In this document: piece by piece, positions 1 through 11,600 of the stretch
Position numbering within the stretch: the stretch's first letter is position 1
How the letters are laid out: every line of letters starts with the position of its first letter
From: Turbatrix aceti
Lineage: Eukaryota; Nematoda; Chromadorea; Rhabditida; Panagrolaimidae
Assembly (NCBI GenBank): GCA_963969345.1
Contig: OZ017766.1
Location: 682,001-746,000, forward strand
Reading direction: 5' to 3'
Length of the DNA stretch: 64,000 nucleotides
Translations under genes and position numbers: made by a program
Notes under the pieces: generated by a model
Told to the model about the DNA's origin: nothing
The model's input: only the letters and a program-made list of their open reading frames with translations
The model's database searches: none

Positions 1-211
1 TTGGTTCTTCTGTCATACAAAATATTTTTCATACGATCTTTCGCGCCCCCTCAGCCCGCGACAACCCGATTCGACCCACCATTGCCATGAGTCGTGGCCG
101 TAGTTGATGCGCGCTCTGTGCTGCTTGTGTAAATAAAAATTCACGGATGGAGAATCAAAAAAGGACGTAAAAATGAGGAAAAAGCAAACAACAAAATTTT
201 GCATGACCTGG

Positions 212-365
212 CATGAAAACGGGCCTATTTTTTTAGGTCCAAGCCCGTTACAAAAATTACTCAGTACTTTTTTTAGATCTGTAGGAACTAAATCTTGTTT
301 AAAAAAATAACCAAAATATAAATAGTTCTTATTTTCGTATTTTTTTACATAAAAACTAACTGAAA
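212..365. repeat. Degraded GGCCCGGG-family hAT-like MITE
   Basis: CATGAAAACGGGCCTA, an AGCCCG stretch, then the sequence leading to GTAGGAACTAAATCTTGTT, matches one half of the element at 42392-42714 with many changes. No second terminus is visible. It lies downstream of PGAM5. Confidence 0.6.
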
Positions 366-487
366 CCATAAAAAATTAGTTGTGAATTTCAGGGGTTTTC
401 GCGTGTCACAGTTTTTGTCTGTTTCGGCTGTTTTAACAGCTTTTAAAACTTAAAAGTTTCATTGATTCACGAGAACATTACACCAAA

Positions 488-1439
488 TCAAGAGAAAGTA
501 ATGTGCTTGGGATGAAGGTGTCCGATGTCTCCGACTGCGCGGATCGAGACATTGCCATTGGGTCGCACGACAATCCACGTCAGGGATGCGTTTCCGAGCG
601 CCATTCGCAGCCAGCCTTCGGGTGGAAATTGCAGCGCACGACAGACAAAGTAGCGGATGACGTTTCCGTGGCACACGAGGACGTCGAAGGAGTCTTCTTT
701 CTGATGGACGGACGCCCGATGGATGTACTTGCGGAAGGCAGCTTCGATGCGAGCGCCTTCGGTAAAGAACTTCTCAAATAGGAATGTTATGGGCCAGAAA
801 ACCGGGAAAGTGGCTTGCTTACTCTCTGGGTAGGACGCCAGTGATAGGCAGTCGGTTCGGGCGGGTAGGGGGCGCCTTCCTCAAGCAAGGAATCGGATTT
901 CGACGGCACAGAGCTGTCCAGTTTCTCCAGGACGATGAGCGCCGTCTCGGTGGCCCGGGCCATCGTTGACATGACCAGCTCGTCGATTTTGAAGTCAGAT
1001 TCAGCGAGGCGTCGGCCGATGAGCGCTGCCTGCGCTCGACCGAGCTCGGTCAGCTTGCGGTCAGCGGGGTTCTTCTCCAGGTGGTATTGGCCGTGCCGTA
1101 TCAGCAAGATGTTGCGAGTAGCGGTCGGTTTGTGCACTTCGAGCATCTTCTTTTTGTCTTCTTCGTTAGCTTTGTTGTATTGATCCGGATCTACGAGAGT
1201 CAGGGGATCTCGGCTGAAAAAAATCCACATGCAATTTTCTATCGTAGAAACAAAACTTACTGATCCCAATTTCGATCCCAGGGCCGCCGAGGAAAGTCAT
1301 CCTGACCAAAGTATGACACGGTCGACGAATAAGACGTAACACTATCGGCAAGGATTCTGAGATCGTCGCCGTAATAGTATCCCGTGGCGAAGGCGAGCGC
1401 TGTTGGAGCGGCAAATTTTGCGATACGACTGAGAATCAT
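488..1439 (-). CDS. PGAM5: PGAM5-like mitochondrial serine/threonine phosphatase
   Basis: Three exons (1439-1261, 1213-823, 772-488) give 284 aa; human PGAM5 is 289. The hydrophobic N-terminus (residues 1-22) fits the membrane anchor. The WDRNWDHRDP motif at 54-63 is the multimerisation/activation motif of the family. The phosphoglycerate-mutase fold carries the RHG signature at 99-101 with the phospho-accepting His100, and the second catalytic His225 in VCHGNVIRY. The C-terminal FPPEGWLR region also matches. PGAM5 is a mutase-fold enzyme that acts as a protein phosphatase on the mitochondrial membrane in mitochondrial quality control. The ATG at 1439 was chosen because it starts directly at the anchor; the longer open frame upstream has no family similarity. 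Introns are 47 and 50 bp with GTAAGT and GTAAGC donors. It lies 221 bp downstream of the CHERP stop, on the same strand. Confidence 0.93.
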
Positions 1440-1659
1440 GACGGTAAGAGGGAAAGAAGATTCAGACTGGGCGTCTGCAAGTTCAACTGTTGTCCTGGAA
1501 CGAAAAAATGTCTGCTCTACAAAAGTAAACGAGGATAACGATCTCGTCGAAGAGAAAACAACCTCGTACAAATTTCCTTCTTTCACGCAAATTTTTAGTT
1601 TTTTTCAAACGCATTTATACAGTAATAAAGCATAGTGCTCCTCAACGCCAGAAACAAAA

Positions 1660-3833
1660 TCACCGATCAGAAAATCGGGACTTTCGCTGGGCTTGCGGAG
1701 ATCGCCCGCCTACGCCATTGTTGTAAGAAAAGCCGAAACCAGTGGAACGCGAGCTGCCATCGAGAACAACTGCAGATGACGCATGCTGGGGAGGGGACTC
1801 GCGATCCAAGCGACTCAGACGCATGCTCGTCGGCGATGGCGACCGACCATCTGGATCCGGGGAGGGAGACTTGTAGCGATTCGTGAAGACGTCTTCGGGA
1901 TTCATGCCTTTTTCCTTGATGGTGCGCTCGAGCTCGTCGCGCTTTCGTTTCTTGATTTCGTAGAGAGATGTAAAACCGCCTATTTCCCAGCCGTCTTCAT
2001 CGATCGACGAATCTGGCATTGCGGTGTAAAAGCGTTGAATTTGCGACTTGAGACGATCCGTGAGAGCGAGATCCAGCTTAGCATTGAGGATGTCCTTGGT
2101 GTTGATTGGTTTATACTAAAAAACGTTATTATGCCGATTTAATAAAATTGAACACAATATACGTTTGTCCAAATTGCCTTTTTATATAACAGCCCGCCAA
2201 AAACCCCACCTGATAGTCCTCAGTCCTGATAAGCTGAGCCATGATACCAGCAGGGGCCTTGAAGTACACATTCATCTCGGTAGCCGGCTTCAGTCTATCT
2301 ATAGCATCCAGCGCATCAGACTGCTGCTTTTCCAGCATTGCGAGACGCGCATTTGCGTACTTGACGAAGCTGTCGTGTTGCTCGGTGTACTGCTTCATCG
2401 TCCTGTTGTCAGCTTCCGTGACCGAGTTTACAGCAACTTGCCGATCGCCCCGCTCGATGTTGGCAATCAATTCGAGAATGCCCGTCGGGTTTTTGAGCTT
2501 CAGAACAGTTTTGTCGTCAAAAACGTTCGAAGCCCGCCATTTCTTAAGTTGGCGCTCGAGCTTTTCCTTGACGTGCGGAATACGAGATTCCAGAGCAAAT
2601 GCAAAAAGCGTGCAGATGTGTCTTGCAACGACGTGGACGTAAGGCCGCCAAGAGGGTCCATCGTGGCAGAGCTGGGCGATGTGACCCGCAAGGTAGACGA
2701 TATCGAGGCGCGTCTCCGAGTCAAGGCTGAGCGCCCGTGACTGCTGGTGGAGGTAGAGAAAAAGGACTTCGAGTTTGCGTTCCTCCGACACGTGTTTTAC
2801 GAACCAGCTGATGACGAACTGAAAGGTGTTACGCGTCCGTCAAACTCAGGAATCAAGTTAACCCACCTTATTATCTTTTATATTCTTCATCAAATCCTGC
2901 AGATCCGCCAACGACAGTCCACAGTTCTTTATGTGTCCCTCGATTATCTGTTGACTTTTCGACCGATACAATTCGTCAATTCTGGCCTAAAAATTTGATT
3001 TAACCTGAATTTGATTTAAACTGGCATTTCCAAACAGAACCAACCTGTCGAGATGATTCAAGTGCTTCCTTCTGTCTTTCAATGTTCACCTCACTTTCGC
3101 GCTCCTGTGACTTCAACTTGTCCATTTCTGCCTGCAGGGATTTCAAGTCGCTCTGGCTGAGTACTGGAATCGGAGGCGGGGGTCCGGTAGGCATGCCAGG
3201 AGGAAGACCCTTCGGAATTCCAGAAGGCAGAAATGCCGGCACACTTCCAGGTGGCATTGACATTCTAGGTGGTGGCATGCCAGGCGGGGGTCCCATCGGC
3301 ATCCCTGAAGGCATTTGCATCGGAGGCGGCATCATGCCGGGTGGGGGCATGCCAGGAGGAGGTCCATATGCTGGAAAACGGGTATTTTAAGACATTTGAA
3401 TTGCAAAACAAGTTTTTAAACCAAAAACTAAAATTACGCTTGCCAGATCAATTTAGGATAGCGCAAGATCGTCCGTTATTTACATAAAAGCGGTTACAAT
3501 TTTTGTAATTTAATAAGAGAAAACAAATAATATTCCATCCCGAATAAAAAACCTACAAAAAACACTCACAAATGCTCCTGATGTTCACCGCCTTCTTGTA
3601 TTCGTAGAAATCGTTATAGAGAGCGTTTGGCATCAAAAATCCATACACAGGATTTCGTGCCTCGCGTGTCCGCACAACGTGTTCATAATCCCGTCCCTTT
3701 GTCGCGACTGTGCATGCCGTAGCTTCGATCACGGATTTGAGGGTCGGATCTAAAAATATACGCCTTTTTAGCCACGATCCATTCAGCATTCAAAAGATTA
3801 CTCACCAGTCGGAGGCGTTGGATACGCAGCCAT
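1660..3833 (-). CDS. CHERP: CHERP-like splicing factor (SURP + CID domains)
   Basis: Six exons (3833-3806, 3749-3570, 3370-3045, 2986-2867, 2818-2210, 2115-1660) give 572 aa. In order: a SURP module (about 10-68, with LKSVIEATACTVATKG and NPVYGFLMP), a Met/Pro-rich linker (about 70-135), a short coiled coil (about 140-178), an RNA polymerase II CTD-interaction-like helical domain (about 180-330), and a coiled-coil stretch. Next comes the segment APAGIMAQLIRTEDYQ-YKP (406-424), which matches the CHERP-specific motif before its C-terminal domain, and an SP/RS-like tail. CHERP is a U2 snRNP-associated nuclear protein affecting alternative splicing. The G-patch and long RS tract of vertebrate CHERP are missing, so the protein is about 340 aa shorter. 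The ATG at 3833 sits 3 nt after a TGTTAG acceptor-like site. Donors include GTTGGT and GTGGGG. Confidence 0.85.
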
Positions 3834-3981
3834 TGTCTAACACGTAACAAAAAGTAAAAATTACGACAGAGAAAAGGAAGAAACTGGCGGAAAAAATTAG
3901 TTCGACGCTGTTTAGTTTGTCGGCTACGCACTGCGCTGAATTTCGCAGGTTGCGTGCAGGAAGTGGTGTCAAAGTAGAAAG

Positions 3982-4365
3982 CAGAGTTGCAACTCGAGTT
4001 GTCGACCGAGCCGAGCATCGAGCCGAGCCGCTCGCTCGAATGCTCGGCTCGAAGATCACCGAGCGAGCCGAGCGGCTCGAATGCTCGGCTCGGAGGATTC
4101 CGAGCCGAGCCTAAAAAATGACGAAAAATGACTTTTTTTTATGTAAAAACTATGATATTTGTAGTTTATTTACGCTGAATTCCACAATTCCAAACACGTT
4201 TTTTGTTATAAAATAGTTTTGTGCTCCCAAATTTTTTTTTCTAAGCGAAAATTGAGTGGAAATTGAGCCAAGCCGCTCGCTCGAAAGCTCAGCTCGAGGG
4301 CCACCGAGCCGAGCCGAGCGGCTCGAATGCTCGGGTCGGCAGTTATGGCTCGGTCGACAACTCTG
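3982..4365. mobile_element. hAT-like MITE, GAGCCGAGC word family
   Basis: The element is 384 bp with termini CAGAGTTG / CAACTCTG and a perfect 8-bp target duplication GTAGAAAG (3974-3981 and 4366-4373). Both ends are inverted arrays of the word GAGCCGAGC/GCTCGGCTC around an A/T-rich middle. There is no coding capacity. An 8-bp duplication and a CAG-type terminus are hAT hallmarks. It lies upstream of CHERP. Confidence 0.85.
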
Positions 4366-5007
4366 GTAGAAAGATTATCCAGAACAAGAGTATCAATCGG
4401 GCCGGGTCTGAGGGGAGTCACCGGTGACTTGGTCAGGCGCGTCGGCCCTATTTATCCAAAAAATAAAAATTTCAGAAAAAAATTATTTGAAATGGTCATC
4501 AATGAACCAAATACTTTTTGACAATTTTTGGCACGCTGTACCTCAAAAACTATGGCACTTCCATAGCCAGGGAACGCATCAATCGAACCAGTTTTGAGTG
4601 CTCGCTTTTCGAGATGGAACATTTCAATTTTTTGGTCAGATCATGCATGCATAATACAAATTCTGTTTTCAATTTCAGATTTAGCATATCAAAAGCTATG
4701 ATTTGGCAGTTTCATAAAGATTTGAACGACTTCCCGGATTCTACTCAACCCCGATCTTCCACTTTTTGCTAAAAATCGGTTGCAGATTGCCATAACATTA
4801 GTTTTCGATCAGCCATTTATCACACTAAAATGACCGATCGGTTCAGTTTTCTAGCTGTTTCGGAATAATCCTTGCTGCGATAGAATGAATCCTTGCCCGA
4901 CGACACTGGCAGCAATTTGCACAAAGCCTCCTGTACACCACGCATTTGACGATCAAAATAAATATTCTGGTTCCATTTTTTTAAACTACCGCATTTAACA
5001 TAAAAAA
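4366..5007. other. Intergenic stretch without recognised feature
   Basis: This is A/T-rich unique-looking sequence between the MITE and the 3' end of WDR3. Small open frames are present, but none shows a splice pattern, domain or composition that supports a gene. Confidence 0.5.
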
Positions 5008-5013
5008 TTTATT
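5008..5013 (-). terminator. Probable poly(A) signal of WDR3
   Basis: AATAAA on the minus strand lies 28 bp after the WDR3 stop, a normal spacing for a short 3' UTR. Confidence 0.5.
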
Positions 5014-5040
5014 TTCAAAAAACCAACAACATCAACTTTT

Positions 5041-8000
5041 TCACGCCGCTCTTCTGACGAGTGCCCTCCTGCCGCCGCGCTGCGCAGTCTTTTCAACCTC
5101 GCTGACATCCTTGAAAATTTGGATATTGTCGCGCTCTTCCAGTCCGAGCTTGAGCAGTCTCAGCGCAGCGGCGTTGAACGCGACGAGTTTCTTGACGGCG
5201 GTCACTTTGTCGGGAACGTGGACTCGGATCTGGTCCATCTGCACGAAGAGTTCTCTCGACTGCGCGACGTACGTGTGGTGGACCTTGAAGAGAAAAAGGA
5301 TGACTCTCACCGCGAGTTCCAGTCTGTACTGCTTCCGCACGCAGGCCGTGAGTGCGGCGATCACGTCCCGGACGTAGTCAAAGGGCACGGCGACAAGGCT
5401 CTTCTCGAGGTGCGTCGACGGCACGCGGGCGACGGCGTCCAGCAGGAAGTGGTCGAGGGACGCGGACTTGTAGGCCGTGATCAGCGGGTGCTCCAGAGAG
5501 ACCGCCTCGAGCTTGCGCTGCGCACGGGCGACGTCGACAGCCTCCATGATGAGTTCCGTGCCCTTGATGGTCTCGAGGGACTTTTTCGCCGCCATCTGCG
5601 CTTCCGCCTCGCTGGCTTCGCCCGGGACCACGTCTTCGGCGTCGATCATCTTGGCGAGGTACTCCCGTTCGATGTCGGCCTGGTCCCTCTCTTCCAGGAC
5701 GACGAGTTCCTCCGACTGGTCCCAGACCCGGATGGACTTGTCCGCGGCCGCCGAAATCAGCGTGGACCCGGTGCTCGTGATGGCCAGGGCGCGAACATCG
5801 GCAAAGTGACCCTCGAGGACCTGGATCTTGTGAAACCTGACCGCGTCCCACATGACAACGGTGCCGTCCTTGCTGGCGGAGAAAAAGAGCTTTTCCTCCG
5901 TAGTCCGGCCGAATTTGACGGCTGTCACGGCGTCCGAGTGGCCGTAGAGCGACTTGTGGCAGTCGCCAAAGTCGAGCCCCCAGATCTTGCAGCCCTTGTC
6001 GGAGGACCCGGTGACGACGAGCCTCGACTCCTGAAATCGGGAGCAATTCGCAGGGTTGCGCGTTCGGCAGACTCACGTCATCGACGTCGACGCACATGAC
6101 GGGGAGCGAATGGCCGTAGAGCGAGAGGAAGAACTTGAGAGAGTCGACGTAGTGCACCTTGGCCGTGAAGTCGAGCAGGCCCAGGACGACGAACTTGCAG
6201 TTCGGACTGACGGCGACGCACAGGATCTCGTCCTCGAGTTCCAGGCTGCGGGTGTTTTTGATCCGGAGAACTTGGCTGAAAACACGAACCTAAAACGAGT
6301 GCCCCAGAATGCCGCGAAACTCACACTCCGATCTCCACGACGACTTTGTACTCCCAAAAGCAAGCCTGCTTGTCGGAGCCGCCGGTGACGAAGCCATCCT
6401 GCTCCGGCAGCCCGGCCATCGACCAGATGGCCCCCTCGTGGGCCTTGGTTTCCGAGACCAGGGAGCAATCAGTGAGGTCAAAGACGTACAAAACCCCGGC
6501 CTTGGATCCGAAGACGACGTACCGGTTGCCGGGGACGTAGAACGCGGCCGTCAGGTCGCGCAGGCCATCTGCGACCAGCCGGTTCCTGGGTAGCAGCGTC
6601 TGGAGACTCCACACGATCGCCGAGTCGCCCGCGCCGGAGACAAACGTGTTGTTGTCGTGCGCCATCGCCAGACAGCGGACGTCCTCGCGATGCCCCCGCT
6701 TGTCGAGGGTGTTCGCGAGCCGGCAGTAGACCTCGTTGGACGTGAAGTCGACGGAGAGCGAGATGCGCTGGACGGTGTTGTCCAGCATGAGGCAGTACAC
6801 CTGCAAGAACCGGCTGTCTCCCGGAGTGCAAAACTCGGACGACTCACCGAGTAGGTCCGTGCGCCCTCGCGATCCACGAACCGGTTGACGACGTCGATCC
6901 ACTTGATCTTGGCCTCCGTCCTGTAATCGCCGATCCTGGCCACCAGAGAGGTGACGTCCTGCGAGATCTCCGCCTCGACGCCGTCGTCGGCCGGACCGCC
7001 TTCAGCAGCTTTTCGCTTCAGGACCTTCCTCACCTTCTTGGCGAACCTCCTTTCGGCGTCCTCCTCGGTGTAGATGCGGTAGACGTCCATGATCCGATCG
7101 CCACCCAGCACCATGAGGATGAATTCGTCCTTCGTGACTTTGAGCTGCAGCGCCCGGCCCCTGGCTTGTCGAAGGAGCGTTCCCCGGCGCCGGGAGCGGA
7201 CGATTGTCTGAAAAACGGCGTCAGAGGCAAAAATAAAAAAGACACAACTCACGTTGCCCTGATCGGCGTCCTCGTCGAGATGAACAGCCCCGGGCAGGCA
7301 CTTGCTGGCCTTCGCAGCCGGCGCGTCGGGTTTTTCCTCCTCCAGGTCAGCACCGGCCAGCCAGGTGAGTTCGTAAACGATGAGCTCGATCTCGGCGCAT
7401 CCAAGGACGAGGAGCCGGTCCTGCTTGACCAAGGCGAAGCCGTAGAGCTCGCTAGTGCTGTCCGAGATGACGTAGAAGCAGGACTGAGTCGACAGGTTCC
7501 AGAACTTGACCGTCGTGTCCTTCGAGCTAAAACACATCGACGGTCAAACCAAAACTGCACTTTAGACCACAAAACTGACGTCGAAACCAAGTACTTGTCG
7601 TCGCGCGTAAACTGCAGCTGTGTAACCGAGTTCATGTGCCCGTTGAGCCGGAATTTGCCCATCTCGTTCAAAATATCCCAGACGATGATCACGGAATCCT
7701 GAAATGACAGTACCTTCTGCCGTAAATTCCCGGACCACCCACCTTGCCCCCGGAGGCGAGAGAAAATCCATCATGGCTGAAAGCCAGAGTGTTCACGCCT
7801 CGCTTGTGCCCGGAGAAAATGACGGGCTCCGCCTTGGAGTGAGTCTCGCGGTCAAAGAGATGAACGTCGCCGTCATCGTAGCCGACTGCTAGGTACCGCT
7901 TATTCGGACTCAGCAGAATCGTCGTAACCTGGTGGTTATCCCGAGAAACGCTATCAACCTGAAAAAGACCCGCAATAAAGAGAAGGCGGAAAAGAAGAAA

Positions 8001-8162
8001 ACCAACAATCTCGCCGGTGCGTACGTTGTATATGTTCGCATTTTCGCAGACCGAGGCAATGCAAGTGACATTGTCCAAGGCCTGCACCGCTCCGTTGCTT
8101 GAGGCCACGGCATTGCAGAATCCTGCCGGCAGAAATTTCTGGTAATCAGAGGTTAGGCCCAT
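5041..8162 (-). CDS. WDR3: WDR3 / UTP12, small-subunit processome WD40 protein
   Basis: Eight exons (8162-8007, 7958-7743, 7698-7580, 7526-7253, 7207-6848, 6800-6325, 6275-6077, 6030-5041) give 929 aa; human WDR3 is 943. The start MGLTSDYQ matches the conserved MGLT-x-x-Y start. Two WD40 propellers fill most of the protein, with repeats such as LAVGYDDGDVHLF, GFVTGGSDK and YVDSLKFFLSLYGH. They are interrupted by a basic KKVRKVLKRK stretch after the first repeats, as in WDR3. The last 190 residues form the Utp12 C-terminal domain: an acidic linker with PGEASEAEA, then LEKSLVAVPFDYV. UTP12 belongs to the UTP-B complex that binds the 5' external transcribed spacer of pre-rRNA in the nucleolus. 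All exon joins keep frame. One donor is GTTGGT and one GTCAGT. The ATG is 2 nt after a U-rich CTAAG acceptor-like sequence. Confidence 0.94.
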
Positions 8163-8629
8163 TACTTAGACAGCAGATGAAAAAAACACATAAAAAACTC
8201 AAAAAACTCAAAACTTCTAATTTTTCGCTGTGGGAACCCTCTTTTCTGTCACTCTCGGCAGGTTTATCGCTTTGTGGTGAAAGAAGTTGAAAATGCTGTA
8301 TTTTTTCTTCTTCCTGGTCGGGGTTTGTCCAGAAATTACGTCATTGCAAAATCGGGTATTCCCCCCTGCAGTTGTCACCTGTCTCGTCATGACCCACGGC
8401 TCTGAAACTACTCCATCGTACGGTTTTTCACTGTTTTGTAACAAAATTTTCCAAAAAACCGATGATGAGCGTTGTTACGCAAACGCAAGAAACAGGTGTT
8501 CAGGCAATTTTATTATACTTTTTTATCCCCTGATTTGCTATCACATCGGTGTATGCACAGGATGAAATCATGCGAAGAAAAAATCAACAACACGCAAAAA
8601 CTCGGTTTTGCGCCGAAGCTAGCGGTTTC
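8163..8629. other. WDR3-ELP5 intergenic region with Harbinger-MITE remnant
   Basis: 467 bp. The part next to the WDR3 ATG is U-rich on the minus strand (runs of TTTT ending CTGTCTAAG). Positions 8322-8352 match the terminus of the PIF/Harbinger-like MITE seen at 28249. Positions 8374-8409 hold two short matches to the ELP5 locus (see findings). An AATAAA on the minus strand at 8509-8514, 116 bp after the ELP5 stop, may be its poly(A) signal. Confidence 0.5.
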
Positions 8630-11600
8630 TCACGCATAGAGCAACTCCTCTTCCGGATCGCTGTCATCGAGGTCGTCATCCTTGTCGGCAAAGTACTCTA
8701 TCTTTGCCCCCAGAGGCTTTCCGCGATTTGCGTTGAGTCCGACGAGTCCTTCCTGCGTCTGGGCCCGGGTGTAGGGCAGCACGACAGCAGCTCGCTCCTT
8801 CCGGGCCCTCTCGCTGTGGCATGGGCCTCCGAAATCCGGCGTGGCGGCAGGCTGGCTTTCAGGATTGGGTGTCGGGGGAGCGAAGGCCTTGGAAACAATT
8901 TGCAGGCCCTCAGCATCCACAGACCACGTTTCGACCTTCTCACGAGAGCCGCCGTCCTTTTTTGACGTCAGGGTCGTGCAGATTTGGTCGCCTCCGCCTG
9001 GGCATCGACTGAGGGTCAGAGTTGTGGCCGCCGTGGTCAGCATGAGCCGGTAATCCAGGTCTGGTATCGGATCGCGTTCAAAGCGAACCAGAACAGGGCA
9101 GATTTCTGAAAAACAAACTGTTCAATTCTACGAGCTTCCAACTAGAGATTAAATCCCCCTCATTCCCTGGGGGTGTCCCCGAGAAGAGCTCCCCGACCCC
9201 CGTCCCCGGTAGATCCTGTCCCCGGCGGGGAAAAAATTCCCCGTCCCCGACATTAAGAGGCAGTCTGTGACAGGATTTTGGATTAAACGGCAATCGATTC
9301 CTCGTGCCAAAACACCTTTGTAAAATTAAATTTAGATTTTTGCTTCTTCGAAGAATTGTGTTGAAAATTAAAAACAAAAAAGCATTTCAGAAGCCAAATC
9401 TCCAGAATCCGACATCTGAAATTTTTTTTGTATTTTTTTCACAATCCCTTACATTAGGGGTGCCTACAACTTTGGTTAAAAACATTGGAAGTTGTTTTTT
9501 CACGGGGTCGCCGGTCCAAAATCCTGTCACAGACTAGCTTTTAAATAAATTTTTGCAGCAAACAGATAAAATAGCATAAAACCGACCTAATGTAACGATG
9601 AGCAGTTTGACGTCCTCACGTCCTCTTCCCTCACTGCCCACACCTGTCTTACCTATCCATCTAATTAGCATACCGATGTGTATATAAGCATGATCCAAGA
9701 CCCAATAAATGACCATTCCCTGACTCGCTCCAGCTAGGACCAAGGCAACACCAGAATGGAAGGTAACATAGAACATAGGAGCAGACGCTGAGCTAGCCAA
9801 GGCCAAGGCAGCACGGTCGCAAAGGTTGTAAGGACCTCGTATGGTAAAAGGAAAAGTCAAACTTAGCTGGACAAAGTGCAAGCACCACATCGCCGAAGTT
9901 AGCAACGAACCGACGACTGGAATGGACCTGAGTAACATGGGATCAACAAACGGTCATCATCATTCGACTCATCCATTCCTCTTTACTGCCAGGCATCCAA
10001 ATCGGCTTGCTTCCCTCTCCCACTGAAGCTTTCAAGCTGATCCCTGGCCTATCTGTTGGCGTGCACTTTGTATAGCCCTTTCCGCGCCCCGGGCAGTTGT
10101 ATCCCTGAGAGAGTCCTAGGTTTAATAAATCAAGTTTGAGATTGTCAATAAACCCGCACTAGCATAACGAGCACTAAAGGAGTACAACAGGAGAGAAAGA
10201 CGCGCGGGAGCTACCGAGGGTCGGAACGAAAATGAAGGAGCACAATGAAGCGCACCGCGCAACATTATCCATCTTCCTGTGATGCTTATTCAAATTCCTT
10301 CGATAAAAACAAATAAATTAGAATTGCGGAGCGCAACAAAGCACATGAACGCGAATTTGTCACAAAAATAAACATTCGCGCGCAAGGCCTTCCCCCCCTG
10401 TTGTGCTCCTTTAGTGCTCGTTATGCTAGTGCGGGAACGCGTATTGAATAACTGACCGATCGATCGAGAGCCGCACAGAGCTAGAAAGACAGCCGATACC
10501 AGAACACCAAGGAGTCGGATATCTGACCGGTTACGACGTCTGATCGCGAAGCCCTGAAACAGAGGCACCCTACCCTTCGGCCTAGCTAACCGAAGGAGAC
10601 ACAGTTAGAACCCCGGAGGAGAATAAGGTGAGTTTAATCTAAGTCTAGAACCAAGAACCCCACGAAGATTGAATACAAAGACAGAGAAATCGAGGAGCAA
10701 AGAGAAAGTGCACAAGCAGGGTTAAACAGAGGCACGCAAGGCCCGATCACCCGTAGAGACCGCGAAGTAAAAGAGAGGTCGACGAGTTTATTGTTGGAGG
10801 TTATCTGATTCCACCAGTAAATTGGTAAAAAATAACGCTCAATACAAAAAATTCAAAATTATGTTTTTAGACAAATTGACAGCATTTTTACACATGTCAT
10901 TCTACTTTTTTTTAATAGTGTTGAAGTCGAGGGAATTAAGAGACAGTCCACGACAGGATTTCGGAATAAGGGGGAGAGCCCGACAAGGCTTTTTTACAAC
11001 TTAAAATGTTTTAAGCCAGAATTGTTCCCCACCCCTAAAAACCTCTAAATCGCCGATACACAGATTTTTAAACACATCGGATTCTGTAGTTTTGGCTTCT
11101 GGAAGTTTTTGACAAAAATCGATGCCACGAGCTTCGCTATAGTGGAAAAATGCTGAAAATTTTATGAGAGGGGTTTTGAGGGACGGGGAACACGAAGTCG
11201 TACTCAGATAATTTTTATCGTTACGGTAATTGCTGATTACCGTATAAAATGTGTGGTTTTTTGGTCACCACTGGCGGGGTTCTCCGAGGGGAGTACATTG
11301 TGATAGCACATCTTGTAGCCCGTGTTTCGGCGCTTCGAATGACGTAACACGCGAAAAAAAGGAGTGACCGGAAAGCGGTCATCCATGGGCTTTTATAGCG
11401 CGCACTCAAGAAAACGCGCGCGATCAGCTTCTTTTTCTCTTCAAACAAGCTTGCGCGCGCAAAAAAGGAGTCATGTTCAAAAAAAGGCCCTGAAGCCAGT
11501 TTTTGTTTTGTACATCCACGGTCACTTTGGTAGGCTTTGGCATGTCCCAGATATAACTTTAAGCCACGTGCACCTTTTATCGGATCATTTTGCACAAAGT

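Noticed and set aside
5119..6099. Plus-strand open frame of 326 codons
   Set aside because: It lies opposite WDR3 exons whose protein matches the family throughout. It is an antisense frame kept open by GC-rich codons.
9534..9938. Minus-strand 134-codon frame in the ELP5 intron
   Set aside because: Hydrophobic segments only. It begins inside the terminus of a TTAA element, and no homology or splice context is seen.
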